Position numbers and translations under genes: made by a program
Notes under the pieces: model-generated
What the model was told of the DNA's origin: nothing
What the model saw: only the letters and a program-made list of their open reading frames with translations
Database searches by the model: none
Shown: in pieces, positions 52,416 through 60,917 of the stretch
Layout: every line of letters starts with the position of its first letter
How positions within the stretch are numbered: position 1 is the stretch's first letter
DNA from: Prosthecobacter sp.
Lineage (GTDB): Bacteria > Verrucomicrobiota > Verrucomicrobiia > Verrucomicrobiales > Verrucomicrobiaceae
Length of the DNA: 64,000 bases
Reading direction: 5' to 3'
NCBI GenBank assembly: GCA_021733925.1
Contig: JAIPJY010000027.1
Span: forward strand, 23,581-87,580

Positions 52416-52788
52416 GCTTTTTCACGCTCAGCACAGTGAGGAGGAAGGCAGCGATCAAACTGATGCCGATGGCGTTTTCTTTGAGGGATGGAGGGAAGAC
52501 CAGAAGGTAGCCTGCGTCTTTCACCAAGGCGGCGAAGCTGGAGACGCAGAATGGCATGAGAAAGAGGCGGAAGAGAACCCAGGGATCAGTCTTGGTGATG
52601 GTGCCGGAGGATGGACGTGTGCTGAGGATCAGCGCGGCGCCGATGATGCCGCTGAGACCGAGGGAGGTAAGCCAGATGCGCGGAGTGGGATCGAAATGAT
52701 GGATGATGCTGAGCACCCACCAGATGAAGTAGCACCAGAGGATGGTGCGGCCGGTGGAGAGGTTTTGGAGGTAGCGGATCAGGGGCAT
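52390..52788 (-). CDS. small four-helix integral membrane protein
   Basis: This 132-residue protein is mostly hydrophobic, with four probable membrane helices (about 16-33, 38-56, 70-88 and 105-122) and a basic N-terminus. I do not recognise the family. It is convergent with the histidine kinase, overlapping its end by 26 bp, and divergent from the photolyase gene across a 99-bp gap. It might be co-regulated with the photolyase, which is speculation. Confidence 0.6.
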   Translation of the reverse strand: MPLIRYLQNLSTGRTILWCYFIWWVLSIIHHFDPTPRIWLTSLGLSGIIGAALILSTRPSSGTITKTDPWVLFRLFLMPFCVSSFAALVKDAGYLLVFPPSLKENAIGISLIAAFLLTVLSVKKLTPPAAAP

Positions 52789-52887
52789 GGCGGGTGAGGA
52801 TGGATGAAGCGCATCTGTGATGGAGCAAACACGAAGGTCATCCCGGTTGCGGCCTCGGCATCGCGTGGGGCGTAATGCGCATGCGCC

Positions 52888-54429
52888 ATGCCATCCCGAC
52901 CCCGACTTGTGCTAGTGCTGGGAGACCAGCTTGATCTTCAATCCGCCGCTTTTGACGGCTTTGATCCGTTGCGGGATGTGGTGTGGATGGCCGAGGTGGC
53001 GGCGGAGTCGACCAAGGTGTGGAGCGTGAAGGCGCGCATCGCGGTCTTTCTGGCAGCCATGCGGCATTTCCGCGAGGCGCTGAGGGAGAAAGGATGGAGG
53101 GTGGTTTATCATGAGATGGGTGCGCATGAGAGCTTTGTGGATGCGCTGCGCGCCAGTGTGCTGGAACTGCGCCCTTCTGCGCTGGTGATGGTGCAGGCGG
53201 GAGAATGGGGCGTGCAGCGTGATCTGGAGGCTGTGGCGGTGGAGCTGGGGGTGCCGCTGGAGGTAAGGGAGGACCGCCACTTTCTCTGCACACAGGCGGA
53301 GTTTGCGGGGCATGCCAAGGGGCGCAAACAGCTGCGGATGGAGTTCTTTTATCGGGAGATGCGGCAGCGCACGGGGGTGCTGATGGAGAAGGGTGGGCCC
53401 GTGGGCGGGCAGTGGAACTTTGATCACGACAATCGCGGTTCTTTTGGCAAAGCGGGGCCGGATTTGTTGCGGGTGCCGCCGAGGAGGTTTGTGCCGGATG
53501 AGATCACGCGGGAGGTCATCGCGCTGGTGGAGGAGCGTTTTGCGAAGCATCCGGGCACGCTAAGGGATTTCGACTGGCCAGTGACGGCGGCTCAGAGTGT
53601 GGAGGCGCTGGAGGATTTCATCGCGCATCGACTGCCGGAGTTTGGGCAGTATCAGGATGCGATGTGGGTGAATGAGCCGTGGCTGTATCATTCACGGCTG
53701 AGCGCGGCGATGAATCTGAAGCTGTTGGATCCGAGGGTGGTCATCGCGGCGGCGGAGAAGGCGTGGCGCTCTGGGCATGCGCCTTTGGCTGCGGTGGAGG
53801 GTTTCATCCGGCAGATTCTTGGCTGGCGGGAGTATGTGCGGGGCATCTACTGGCTGAAGATGCCGGACTATGTGCGGCTGAATGCCATGGAAGCGCACGA
53901 GGCGCTGCCGGGTTTTTACTGGACGGCGGAGACGGAGATGAACTGCATGCGGGATGCTCTTTCGCAGACGCTGCGCTACGGGTATGCGCACCACATTCAG
54001 CGGCTGATGGTGACGGGTTTGTTTGCGCTGCTCTACGGCGTGGACCCGCATCAGGTGCATGAGTGGTATCTGGCAGTGTATGTGGACGCGGTGGAGTGGG
54101 TGGAACTGCCCAACACGCTGGGCATGTCCCAGTATGGGGACGGCGGCCTGATGGCCAGCAAGCCTTACGTGGCCAGCGGTAAATACATCCAGCGGATGAG
54201 CAACTACTGCACGGGCTGCAAGTATGATCCTGCGCAGGCGACAGGGGCGAAGGCGTGTCCTTTTACGACGCTGTATTGGGACTATCTGCTGCAGCATGAG
54301 GTGAGGCTGCGGGGGAATCAGAGGATGGCGATGCAGCTCAAGAATCTGGGGCGACTGAGCGTGGAGCAGAGAAGCGCGATTCAGGAGCAGGCGCGGCGGG
54401 TGCGGGAGGGGGGCGCTGGGGTGGGGTGA
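52888..54429 (+). CDS. phrB: Fe-S (6-4) photolyase / FeS-BCP cryptochrome (PhrB type)
   Basis: This 513-residue flavoprotein is of the iron-sulfur bacterial cryptochrome and photolyase group, which repairs (6-4) photoproducts with light. The N-terminal Rossmann part starts LVLVLGDQLDLQSAAFDGFD and ends near 130. The FAD-binding helical part includes GWREYVRGIYW (about 310) and NTLGMSQYGDGGLMASKPYV (about 410). The four cluster cysteines are at 353, 441, 444 and 457 (NYCTGCKYD and KACPF); known PhrB proteins have them at 350, 438, 441 and 454, the same spacing. Chromophores are FAD and probably a lumazine. It is divergent from a small membrane protein gene. Confidence 0.92.
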   Translation: MPSRPRLVLVLGDQLDLQSAAFDGFDPLRDVVWMAEVAAESTKVWSVKARIAVFLAAMRHFREALREKGWRVVYHEMGAHESFVDALRASVLELRPSALVMVQAGEWGVQRDLEAVAVELGVPLEVREDRHFLCTQAEFAGHAKGRKQLRMEFFYREMRQRTGVLMEKGGPVGGQWNFDHDNRGSFGKAGPDLLRVPPRRFVPDEITREVIALVEERFAKHPGTLRDFDWPVTAAQSVEALEDFIAHRLPEFGQYQDAMWVNEPWLYHSRLSAAMNLKLLDPRVVIAAAEKAWRSGHAPLAAVEGFIRQILGWREYVRGIYWLKMPDYVRLNAMEAHEALPGFYWTAETEMNCMRDALSQTLRYGYAHHIQRLMVTGLFALLYGVDPHQVHEWYLAVYVDAVEWVELPNTLGMSQYGDGGLMASKPYVASGKYIQRMSNYCTGCKYDPAQATGAKACPFTTLYWDYLLQHEVRLRGNQRMAMQLKNLGRLSVEQRSAIQEQARRVREGGAGVG

Positions 54430-54450
54430 AAGGCTTTCTTCTGCTGAAAA

Positions 54451-54474
54451 GCGACTCGGGCGAGGTCGAATCGC
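54451..54474. terminator. possible hairpin in a convergent gap
   Basis: An eight-base stem with one mismatch (GCGACTCG against CGAATCGC) and an eight-base loop lies between the photolyase stop and the DUF1501 stop. No T-tract follows. The gap also has short GGAGGA/AAGAGG purine repeats. Confidence 0.25.
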
Positions 54475-54521
54475 GCCGGAAAGGGAGGAGGAGTATGAGT
54501 AAGAGGAGGAGGAAGATTTGG

Positions 54522-55943
54522 CTATACCAGGATGTCCTTCACGACCTTGGCGGGCTCGACGCCGGTGAGGCGGAAGTCGAGGCCTTGGGCGCGGAAGGTG
54601 AAGCGTTCGTGGTCGATGCCGAGCTGGTGCATGACGGTGGCGTGGAGATCGTGGACGTGGACGGGGTTTTCGGCGACGTTGTAGCTGAAGTCGTCGGTCG
54701 CGCCATGGGTGATGCCGGGTTTGACGCCACCGCCGGCCATCCACATGGTGAAACAGCGGGGGTGGTGATCGCGTCCGGCTTCGGGGCTGTCCCATTTGCC
54801 CTGACCGGCGACGCCGCGGCCGAATTCGCCGCCCCAGATGACGAGGGTGTCATCGAGGAGGCCGCGTTGTTTGAGGTCTTTGATGAGGGCGGCGCTGGGC
54901 TGGTCGGTGTCGCGACAGCGGGCGGTGCACCAGCTGGGGAGGCGGCTGTGGTGGTCCCAGTCGGGGTGGAAGAGCTGGGTGAAGCGCACGCCGCGCTCGG
55001 CGAGGCGGCGGGCGAGGATGCAGTTGGCGGCGTAGCTGCCGGGGCGGCGGGAGTCGGGGCCGTACATCTCGAAGACGTGGTCGGGTTCGTCGCTGAGGTC
55101 GGTCAGTTCGGGGACGCTGGCCTGCATGCGGTAGGCCATTTCGTACTGGCGGATGCGGGTGGTGATTTCGGGGTCCTGGGTTTGCTCGAAACGCATTTGA
55201 TTGAGCTCGGCGAGGCCGTCGAGCATGCCACGGCGGAGGTGGCGGGGGAGGCCGTCGGGATCGGTGAGGTAGAGGACGGGGTCTTTGGAATTGCGGAGCT
55301 TGACGCCTTGGTAGCGGGAGGGGAGGAAGCCGCTGCCCCAGTAGTGGTCGTAGAGGGGCTGGTCGCTGGGGCGCTGCATCTTGGAGATGAGGACGAGGTA
55401 ATCGGGCAGGTTGCGGTTCAGGCTGCCGAGGCCGTAGCTGATCCACGCGCCCATGCTGGGGCGGCCGGGGAGCTGATGGCCGGTGAGGAACTGGGTCATC
55501 GCGGGGGCGTGGTTGATCTGATCTGTGGTCATCGACTTGATGAAGCAGAGGTCGTCGGCCACGCCTTGGAGATGGGGGAGCCATTCGCTGATGGTGGCGC
55601 CGCTCTGGCCGCAGCGGGAGAACTTGGTGAGGCCGGGCAGGATGAGCTGCTTTTGATTGGCCGTCATGGTGGTGAGGCGCTGGCCTTGGCGGACGGACTC
55701 GGGGAGCTCTTTGCCTGCCCAGTCCATGAGGCCGGGCTTGTGGTCGAAGAGTTCGAGCTGTGAGGGGCCGCCGGATTGGGTGAGGAAGATAACGCGTTTC
55801 GCTTTGGGCGCGAAATGGGGGAGTTGGGGGAGGCCGGTCAATTCTTCCTGGGCCATCGAGTTGAGAGCCATCGCGCCGAGGGAGACGCCGGTGCATTGGC
55901 CGAGGAAGTAGCGGCGGGTGGTGTTGAGGGAGGACTCACTCAT
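54522..55943 (-). CDS. DUF1501 protein (Tat-exported, sulfatase-fold)
   Basis: This 473-residue DUF1501 protein has a Tat signal near the start (TTRRYFLGQCTGVSLGAMAL). The fold of this family is related to alkaline phosphatases and sulfatases: FLTQSGGPSQLELFDHKPGL, DDTLVIWGGEFGRG and GRDHHPRCFTMWMAGGG are the conserved stretches, but there is no formylglycine or Ser nucleophile. PVC genomes nearly always pair it with a DUF1549/DUF1553 cytochrome, and here the pair overlaps by eight bases. Biochemical role is unproven, though it is assumed to be linked to periplasmic carbohydrate or phosphate-ester metabolism. Confidence 0.9.
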   Translation of the reverse strand: MSESSLNTTRRYFLGQCTGVSLGAMALNSMAQEELTGLPQLPHFAPKAKRVIFLTQSGGPSQLELFDHKPGLMDWAGKELPESVRQGQRLTTMTANQKQLILPGLTKFSRCGQSGATISEWLPHLQGVADDLCFIKSMTTDQINHAPAMTQFLTGHQLPGRPSMGAWISYGLGSLNRNLPDYLVLISKMQRPSDQPLYDHYWGSGFLPSRYQGVKLRNSKDPVLYLTDPDGLPRHLRRGMLDGLAELNQMRFEQTQDPEITTRIRQYEMAYRMQASVPELTDLSDEPDHVFEMYGPDSRRPGSYAANCILARRLAERGVRFTQLFHPDWDHHSRLPSWCTARCRDTDQPSAALIKDLKQRGLLDDTLVIWGGEFGRGVAGQGKWDSPEAGRDHHPRCFTMWMAGGGVKPGITHGATDDFSYNVAENPVHVHDLHATVMHQLGIDHERFTFRAQGLDFRLTGVEPAKVVKDILV

Positions 55944-58863
55944 GGGTGATGGCTTCGTCGAGGTTGAGGACCAGGCTGGCGACGAGGGTGTGCGCGGCGA
56001 GTTCGGGGGTGGTTTGCAGTTTGCGGGCGTCTTCGGGATGGGCGCGGTAGTGGGCGAGAGCGCGGTCGAGTTCGCGCTGGAGGACGGTGAGTTCTTTGGG
56101 GGTGGGATCGCGGGTCAAGACGGAGTGGAAGAGGAGGGGGAGGCGGTCAGTAGCAGGTGAGGCCAGCATGCGTTTGGCGAGGGCGCGGGAGGCTTCCATC
56201 ATGGTCTCGTCGTTGAGGAGGGTGAGGGCTTGGAGCGGGGTGTTGGTGCGTGCCATGGCGACTTCGCAGACACGGCGCTGGGCGCTGTCGAAAAGGAAGG
56301 TGGGGGCGATGCTGCGACGCCAGAAGGCGTACAGGCTGCGGCGGTGCTGGGCGGGGCCCTGGCTGGGCTCATAGGTGAAGCGGCCCATGAAGATCTCCTC
56401 CCACACGCCTTCGGGCTGGTGGGGGCGGACGGGTGGGCCGCCGAGGGCGGGATTGAGCAGGCCGGAGGAGGCGAGGGCGGCGTCGCGGATCATCCAAGCG
56501 GGGAGACGGAAGCGGGGGCCGCGGGAGAGGAGGAGGTTCTGAGGATCGGATGGGCTGGTATGTTCTGAGGATTGCTGGTAGGTGTCGCTGGTGACGATAA
56601 GTTTGACGAGTTTTTTGACGTCCCAGCCGTTTTCCATGAAATCGACGGCGAGCCAGTCGAGGAGTTCGGGGTGGGTGGGGCGCTGGCCTTGGAGGCCGAA
56701 GTCGTCGGGGGTGCGAACGAGGCCTGCACCGAAGAGCATCTGCCAGATTTGATTGACGAAGACGCGGGCGGTGAGGGGATTTTCTTTGGAGGTGATCCAT
56801 TTGGCGAGGCCGATGCGGTCGCGTGCTGTGTCTGCGGGCCAGGGGGCGATGGCGGCGGGGACATCGCGCTGGACGACATCGCCTTTTTTGTCCCAGACAC
56901 CGCGAATGAGGACGTGGGTGTCGCGGGGCTCTTTGCGCTCAGCGAGGACCATGACGTTGAGTTTGCCGGCAGCAGATTGGACTTCTTTGAGCTGGGCATT
57001 GGCGCGGTCGAGGGATGCCTTGGCGAGCTGGTAGGGTGCGTGGTCTTCCAAGAACTGCGCGAGAAGGCGTTCGTGTTCGGGTTTGCCAGCGGCGAGTTGT
57101 TCGAGGGGCGTGGGGCCGAGTTCGCGCACGGCGGGGCCGGGCTGGTCGGTGGCGGAAACGCGGAAGCTGGCGATGTTGGCGTCGCCGTTGGTGGAGCGGT
57201 GGAGGAGTTCGAAAATGAGCTCTTCATCGCTTTCGAGGATGAGGGGTTCGGCGAGGCCGTAGAGGGCGGTGTGTGGCTGGTCTTTGGGGAAGCCTTTGGT
57301 GGTCCAGCCGTTGCGGGGATCATCGTCGAGGGTGCCTTTCACATCGCCGTATTCGCGGGCCTTGGCATCGACCTTGGTGTCGGCGATGGCGTATTTGACG
57401 AGGATGTCGCGGATCTGGGAACTGCCCTTGCGGCGCACCTGCAGCTTGATGTCGGTGAGGATGAATTCGCCGTCTTTGCCGCGGGAGAGAGCGCCGTTTT
57501 TGGGAAGCACTTCGAGCTTGATGCCGGTGAGGCGGGGAAGTGCGATGGCGGAGATGAGGCGGTAGTCGTCCTGCTTGGGGTTCGGGCCGCTGGCGGTGAC
57601 GGTGCCGTCTTTGGACTGAGTGAGTTTTGAGCCTTCCTGGGATTCCAGTGTGCCATGGAGGATGTGCCAGGCTTGGAAGCCGCCTTTCACGGCGGTCTGG
57701 CGCTCCGTGAGCCATTGCTCAAAGGGTTTGACGGCGGCTGCTTTTGCTTGGGCTTCGATGGGTTTGCGGGCATCGACGAGCTTTTGGGTTTCGTCCACGG
57801 CGCGTTTGGCGTGGGGAGATTGGTAGCTGAGGTAGGGCTGGGCTTTGGAGCCAGCGGAGCCGTCTTCGTCGATGCTGTTGAAGAAGGCGTGGAGGCTGTA
57901 GTAGTCGTGCTGGGAGATGGGATCGAACTTGTGGGAGTGGCACTGGGTGCAGCCGAGGGTGAGGCCGAGCCAGACGGTGCCCATGGTGTTCACGCGGTCG
58001 ATGACGTAGTCGATGCGGGATTCCTCCTTGTCGCGGCCGCCTTCGCCGTTGGTCATGTGATTGCGGTGGAAGCAGGTGGCGAGTTTTTGCTCCGGCGTGG
58101 CGTTGGGGAGGAGATCGCCGGCGAATTGTTCCAGAGTGAACTGATCGAAGGGTTTGTTGGCGTTGAAGGACTCGATGACGTAGTCGCGCCAGGGCCAGTT
58201 GGTGCGGGAGGCGTCGGACTGGAAGCCGTCGGTGTCGGCGTAGCGGGCGGCATCGAGCCAGATCATGGCCATGCGCTCGCCGAAGTGGGGGGAGGAGACT
58301 AGATGCTCGATGCTGGATGCTAGATGCTGGATGCTCGATGAAGGATCCTTGATGATGGATGTTGGAGGGAGGCCGGTGAGATCGAAGGAGAGGCGGCGGA
58401 GGAGGGTGTGAGGGGGGGCTTTGGGGGAAAGTTTGAGGCCTTCTTGGGCGAGGCGGGCTTTGACGAAGAAGTCGACGGGATGGCCTGTGACTTTTGCCTT
58501 CACCGGTTTTTCGAGGGACCAGTGTTTGCCCCACTTTGAGCCTTCGGCGATCCAGCGCTTGAGCATGGCGATCTGGTCAGCCTTGAGAGCGGGCTTGTGG
58601 GACTTGGGGGGAGGCATGATGTCCTCGGGGTCCGTGGTGACGATGCGCTGTATGAAATCGCCGGATTTGAGCACTTCGCGGGCGCCATCCGGGGTGTCGA
58701 GGCGGAGGTCGGCTTTGCGGTGGCCGGCGTCCTGGCCGTGGCAGGAAAGGCAGTTGTCCGAGAGCAGCGGCATGACCTCGCGGCTGAAGCTCACCGGGTC
58801 CGCGTGGGCGGACAGGGAGAGGGTGAGCAGGAGCAGCAGGTGTTTCGGCATGAGACGAGGCAT
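55936..58863 (-). CDS. planctomycete-type cytochrome c with DUF1549 and DUF1553
   Basis: This secreted protein has about 975 residues (start 58863, alternative 58851). It begins with signal peptide MPKHLLLLLTLSLSAHA, a PSCyt1 cytochrome domain (about 25-110, CLSCHGQ heme site), then DUF1549 (about 130-340, DLTGLPPT and the second CTQCHSHKFDPI heme-like motif), a large middle region, and DUF1553 (about 730-965, WQMLFGAGLVRTPDDFGLQG, NTPLQALTLLNDETMMEASR). The usual linker after GLPPT is replaced by a Ser/His/Leu-rich segment encoded by a 7-base tandem repeat at 58302-58364. The next gene, DUF1501, starts inside its end. Confidence 0.88.
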   Translation of the reverse strand: MPRLMPKHLLLLLTLSLSAHADPVSFSREVMPLLSDNCLSCHGQDAGHRKADLRLDTPDGAREVLKSGDFIQRIVTTDPEDIMPPPKSHKPALKADQIAMLKRWIAEGSKWGKHWSLEKPVKAKVTGHPVDFFVKARLAQEGLKLSPKAPPHTLLRRLSFDLTGLPPTSIIKDPSSSIQHLASSIEHLVSSPHFGERMAMIWLDAARYADTDGFQSDASRTNWPWRDYVIESFNANKPFDQFTLEQFAGDLLPNATPEQKLATCFHRNHMTNGEGGRDKEESRIDYVIDRVNTMGTVWLGLTLGCTQCHSHKFDPISQHDYYSLHAFFNSIDEDGSAGSKAQPYLSYQSPHAKRAVDETQKLVDARKPIEAQAKAAAVKPFEQWLTERQTAVKGGFQAWHILHGTLESQEGSKLTQSKDGTVTASGPNPKQDDYRLISAIALPRLTGIKLEVLPKNGALSRGKDGEFILTDIKLQVRRKGSSQIRDILVKYAIADTKVDAKAREYGDVKGTLDDDPRNGWTTKGFPKDQPHTALYGLAEPLILESDEELIFELLHRSTNGDANIASFRVSATDQPGPAVRELGPTPLEQLAAGKPEHERLLAQFLEDHAPYQLAKASLDRANAQLKEVQSAAGKLNVMVLAERKEPRDTHVLIRGVWDKKGDVVQRDVPAAIAPWPADTARDRIGLAKWITSKENPLTARVFVNQIWQMLFGAGLVRTPDDFGLQGQRPTHPELLDWLAVDFMENGWDVKKLVKLIVTSDTYQQSSEHTSPSDPQNLLLSRGPRFRLPAWMIRDAALASSGLLNPALGGPPVRPHQPEGVWEEIFMGRFTYEPSQGPAQHRRSLYAFWRRSIAPTFLFDSAQRRVCEVAMARTNTPLQALTLLNDETMMEASRALAKRMLASPATDRLPLLFHSVLTRDPTPKELTVLQRELDRALAHYRAHPEDARKLQTTPELAAHTLVASLVLNLDEAITHE
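58302..58364. repeat. heptanucleotide tandem repeat inside a coding sequence
   Basis: Nine consecutive seven-base units on the plus strand all begin GAT. The first five (58302-58336) are perfect GATGCTN, the last four (58337-58364) degenerate (GATGAAG, GATCCTT, GATGATG, GATGTTG). Total length 63 bases is a multiple of three, so the DUF1549 gene stays open, but gain or loss of a single unit would shift its frame. The encoded peptide includes SIQHLASSIEHLVSS. Confidence 0.8.
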
Positions 58864-58992
58864 GTTGAAACCAACGTGGCATGAACATGCAAGGTGCATG
58901 CATCTGCTATGGAGAATCCTGAGATTTTTGCGCGAGGGCAATCTCTGGAAAAGCAGACAATGCGGCCATGGGAGGCGTAATCGAAGGCATTC

Positions 58993-59472
58993 ATGAGCGC
59001 ATCTTCCTCCAAACAACCGCCCTACTTCGCGCTGATCGGGTTCATTCTCATCACCTTTGCTGCTCCGGCGATCAGTGCGTTTATCGAGATGCCCGGGGCC
59101 TGGTATGCGGCGCTGCAAAAGCCCTCCTGGAATCCTCCCGCATGGCTGTTTGGGCCGGTCTGGACGCTGCTTTACATGCTGATGTCGGTCGCGGCGTGGC
59201 TGGTGTGGAAGCGTGTCGGGTTTTCACGACCACTGGTACTTTACTTTGTGCAGCTGGCGCTGAATGCGGCGTGGACGCCCGTCTTCTTTGGCGCTCATGC
59301 GCTGGTCCCAGCGCTGATCGTGATCGTGGCGATGTGGATCGCGATACTGGCGACGCTGCTGAGTTTTCGGCGAGTGAACCCGGCGGCCGGATGGTTGTTT
59401 GTGCCATATTTGGCGTGGGTGTCGTTTGCGACGGTCTTGAATTTTACCTTATGGAGACTGAATCCCGCATGA
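58993..59472 (+). CDS. tspO: TspO/MBR-family membrane protein
   Basis: This 159-residue five-helix membrane protein of the TspO/peripheral-type benzodiazepine receptor family has the conserved WYAALQKPSWNPPAWLFGPV region, then WTLLYMLMSVAAW, LALNAAWTPVFF and AWVSFATVLNFTLW. TspO proteins bind tetrapyrroles and respond to light or oxygen in several bacteria. Its stop overlaps the SDR start (ATGA at 59469-59472). It is the first gene of an operon TspO-SDR-SRPBCC, which is divergent from the DUF1549 cytochrome across 129 bp. Confidence 0.93.
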   Translation: MSASSSKQPPYFALIGFILITFAAPAISAFIEMPGAWYAALQKPSWNPPAWLFGPVWTLLYMLMSVAAWLVWKRVGFSRPLVLYFVQLALNAAWTPVFFGAHALVPALIVIVAMWIAILATLLSFRRVNPAAGWLFVPYLAWVSFATVLNFTLWRLNPA

Positions 59473-60287
59473 ATCAAAAGAATTGGCTGATCACAGGATG
59501 TTCGAGTGGCTTTGGCCGTGCGATTGCGGAGGCGGCGCTGGAGGCGGGGCAGCGTGTCATCGCCACGGCGCGGGATGTGAGGAGCATTGTTGATCTGGAG
59601 CGGGCGGGAAGCTGCGAGGTGATGGCGCTGGACATCACGGATGCGGACAACATTCGCGAGGTGATGGCGGCGGCGGGAGCGCTGGATGTGATCGTGAACA
59701 ACGCGGGGTATGGGCTGATTGGCGCGGTGGAGGAGTGCAGTGATGAGCAGATCCGCCGCAGCATGGAGACGAATTTCTACGGGCCGTTGAATGTGATCCG
59801 TGCGGCGCTGCCGATGCTGCGCGCGCAGAAGAGCGGGCACCTGGTGAACATCAGTGCAGCGGCGGCGATTTCCAACTACCCGGGCTTTGGGATTTATGGT
59901 GGAGCGAAGGCGGCGCTGGAGATGATGAGTGAGAGCCTGCGGCTGGAACTGGCGCCGCTGGGTATCCAGGTCACGCTGGTGCAGCCGGGGCCGTTTCGGA
60001 CGGATTTTATTGCCCGGGGTTTGGAGAAGGCGGCGGATGAGATTGCGGACTATGCGGGGAGTGCGCGGAAGTTTGCCACGTTTTTGGAAACGGTGAATGG
60101 GAAGCAGCCGGGGGACCCGGTGCGTGCGGCGGAGGCCATCGTGAAGATGGTGCTGGATGGCGAAGCACCCATCAGGCTGCCGCTGGGCAAGTATGTGGTG
60201 AAGAAGATGCGGGACAAAGCGGCGGCGCTGACGCGTGAGGTGGAGCAGTGGGGAGAGGTGGCGGTGAACACGGACTTTCCAAACTGA
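59469..60287 (+). CDS. short-chain dehydrogenase/reductase
   Basis: This 272-residue classical SDR from ATG 59469 has nucleotide-binding WLITGCSSGFGRAIAEAALE, NNAGYGLIG near 80, catalytic Ser in VNISAAAA, and Tyr-Lys in IYGGAKAAL. Residues about 178-260 are a helical C-terminal extension (GPFRTDFIARGLEKAADEIA). SDRs of this kind are frequent with TspO and SRPBCC genes in light-stress gene sets. Translational coupling to TspO by ATGA and a 2-bp gap to the SRPBCC start show one operon. Substrate unknown. Confidence 0.9.
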   Translation: MNQKNWLITGCSSGFGRAIAEAALEAGQRVIATARDVRSIVDLERAGSCEVMALDITDADNIREVMAAAGALDVIVNNAGYGLIGAVEECSDEQIRRSMETNFYGPLNVIRAALPMLRAQKSGHLVNISAAAAISNYPGFGIYGGAKAALEMMSESLRLELAPLGIQVTLVQPGPFRTDFIARGLEKAADEIADYAGSARKFATFLETVNGKQPGDPVRAAEAIVKMVLDGEAPIRLPLGKYVVKKMRDKAAALTREVEQWGEVAVNTDFPN

Positions 60288-60289
60288 CC

Positions 60290-60769
60290 ATGGCTGTTCA
60301 CACTTTGCACACGAAGCAGATCATCCGGGCCACGCGGCAGGAGGCGTGGGATTTTTTCTCGAATCCGCGCAATCTGGCGAAGATCACGCCGCCGGAGCTG
60401 GGGTTTGAAATCATTTCGCCGGATCTGCCACCAAGCATGCGGGAGGGGATGATGATCGCGTATCGCGTGAGGCCGCTGCTGGGACTGCCGATGACGTGGC
60501 TGTCGGAGATCACGCTGGTGGAACCTGGGGTGCGGTTCATCGACGAGCAGCGAGTGGGGCCGTATGCGGTGTGGCATCATGAGCATGAATTTCATGATCT
60601 GGGGGATGGGCGCATCGAGATGGAGGACAAGGCGACGTATGTGCTGCCCTTTGCACCGCTGGGGGATCTGGCGCATGCGTGGCTGGTGGAGCCGCAGCTG
60701 AAGCGCATCTTTGCGTACCGAGAGAAGGCGGTGCGGGAGTTGTTTGACCCTAGCCTGAGCAAGGGATGA
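60290..60769 (+). CDS. SRPBCC-fold ligand-binding protein
   Basis: This 159-residue protein of the START/SRPBCC superfamily (polyketide-cyclase/CoxG-like) starts at ATG 60290 (MAVHTLHTKQIIRATRQEAW). The pattern WDFFSNPRNLAKITPPELGF, GLPMTWLSEITLVEPGVRFI and YVLPFAPLGDLAHAWLVEPQ with the terminal long helix fits the group that binds hydrophobic ligands and is often coded next to SDR and photolyase genes. It may deliver or protect a pigment or lipid. A longer frame begins at 60248 but the short one starts right after the SDR stop. Confidence 0.85.
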   Translation: MAVHTLHTKQIIRATRQEAWDFFSNPRNLAKITPPELGFEIISPDLPPSMREGMMIAYRVRPLLGLPMTWLSEITLVEPGVRFIDEQRVGPYAVWHHEHEFHDLGDGRIEMEDKATYVLPFAPLGDLAHAWLVEPQLKRIFAYREKAVRELFDPSLSKG

Positions 60770-60830
60770 GCGAGTGTTCGACTTGAGTGTGGTTGCCGTT
60801 TTAAGGCCCCCAAAAAAATCATCTCCCGGC

Positions 60831-60853
60831 AGCCGCCGACTTGGCGGGCTTTT
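60831..60853 (+). terminator. possible rho-independent terminator
   Basis: A GC-rich stem (AGCCGCC with GGCGGGCT, one bulged base) around GACTT is followed by four T. It is 62 bp past the SRPBCC stop and in the right orientation to end the TspO operon. Confidence 0.45.
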
Positions 60854-60917
60854 GCCTGAGGCGTCCATTCTGTCGTTTGAGAATCGCAGGAATTGAAGGA
60901 TTCTTGCGCCCTTTTCC

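Noticed and set aside
54426-55763. 445-codon plus-strand frame rich in Gly, Ala, Glu and Val
   Set aside because: It is the complement of the DUF1501 gene, whose Tat signal and conserved motifs are clear.
56572-57630. 352-codon plus-strand frame, Gly/Ala/Val/Glu-rich
   Set aside because: Antisense of the DUF1549/DUF1553 cytochrome; no start context and no family resemblance.
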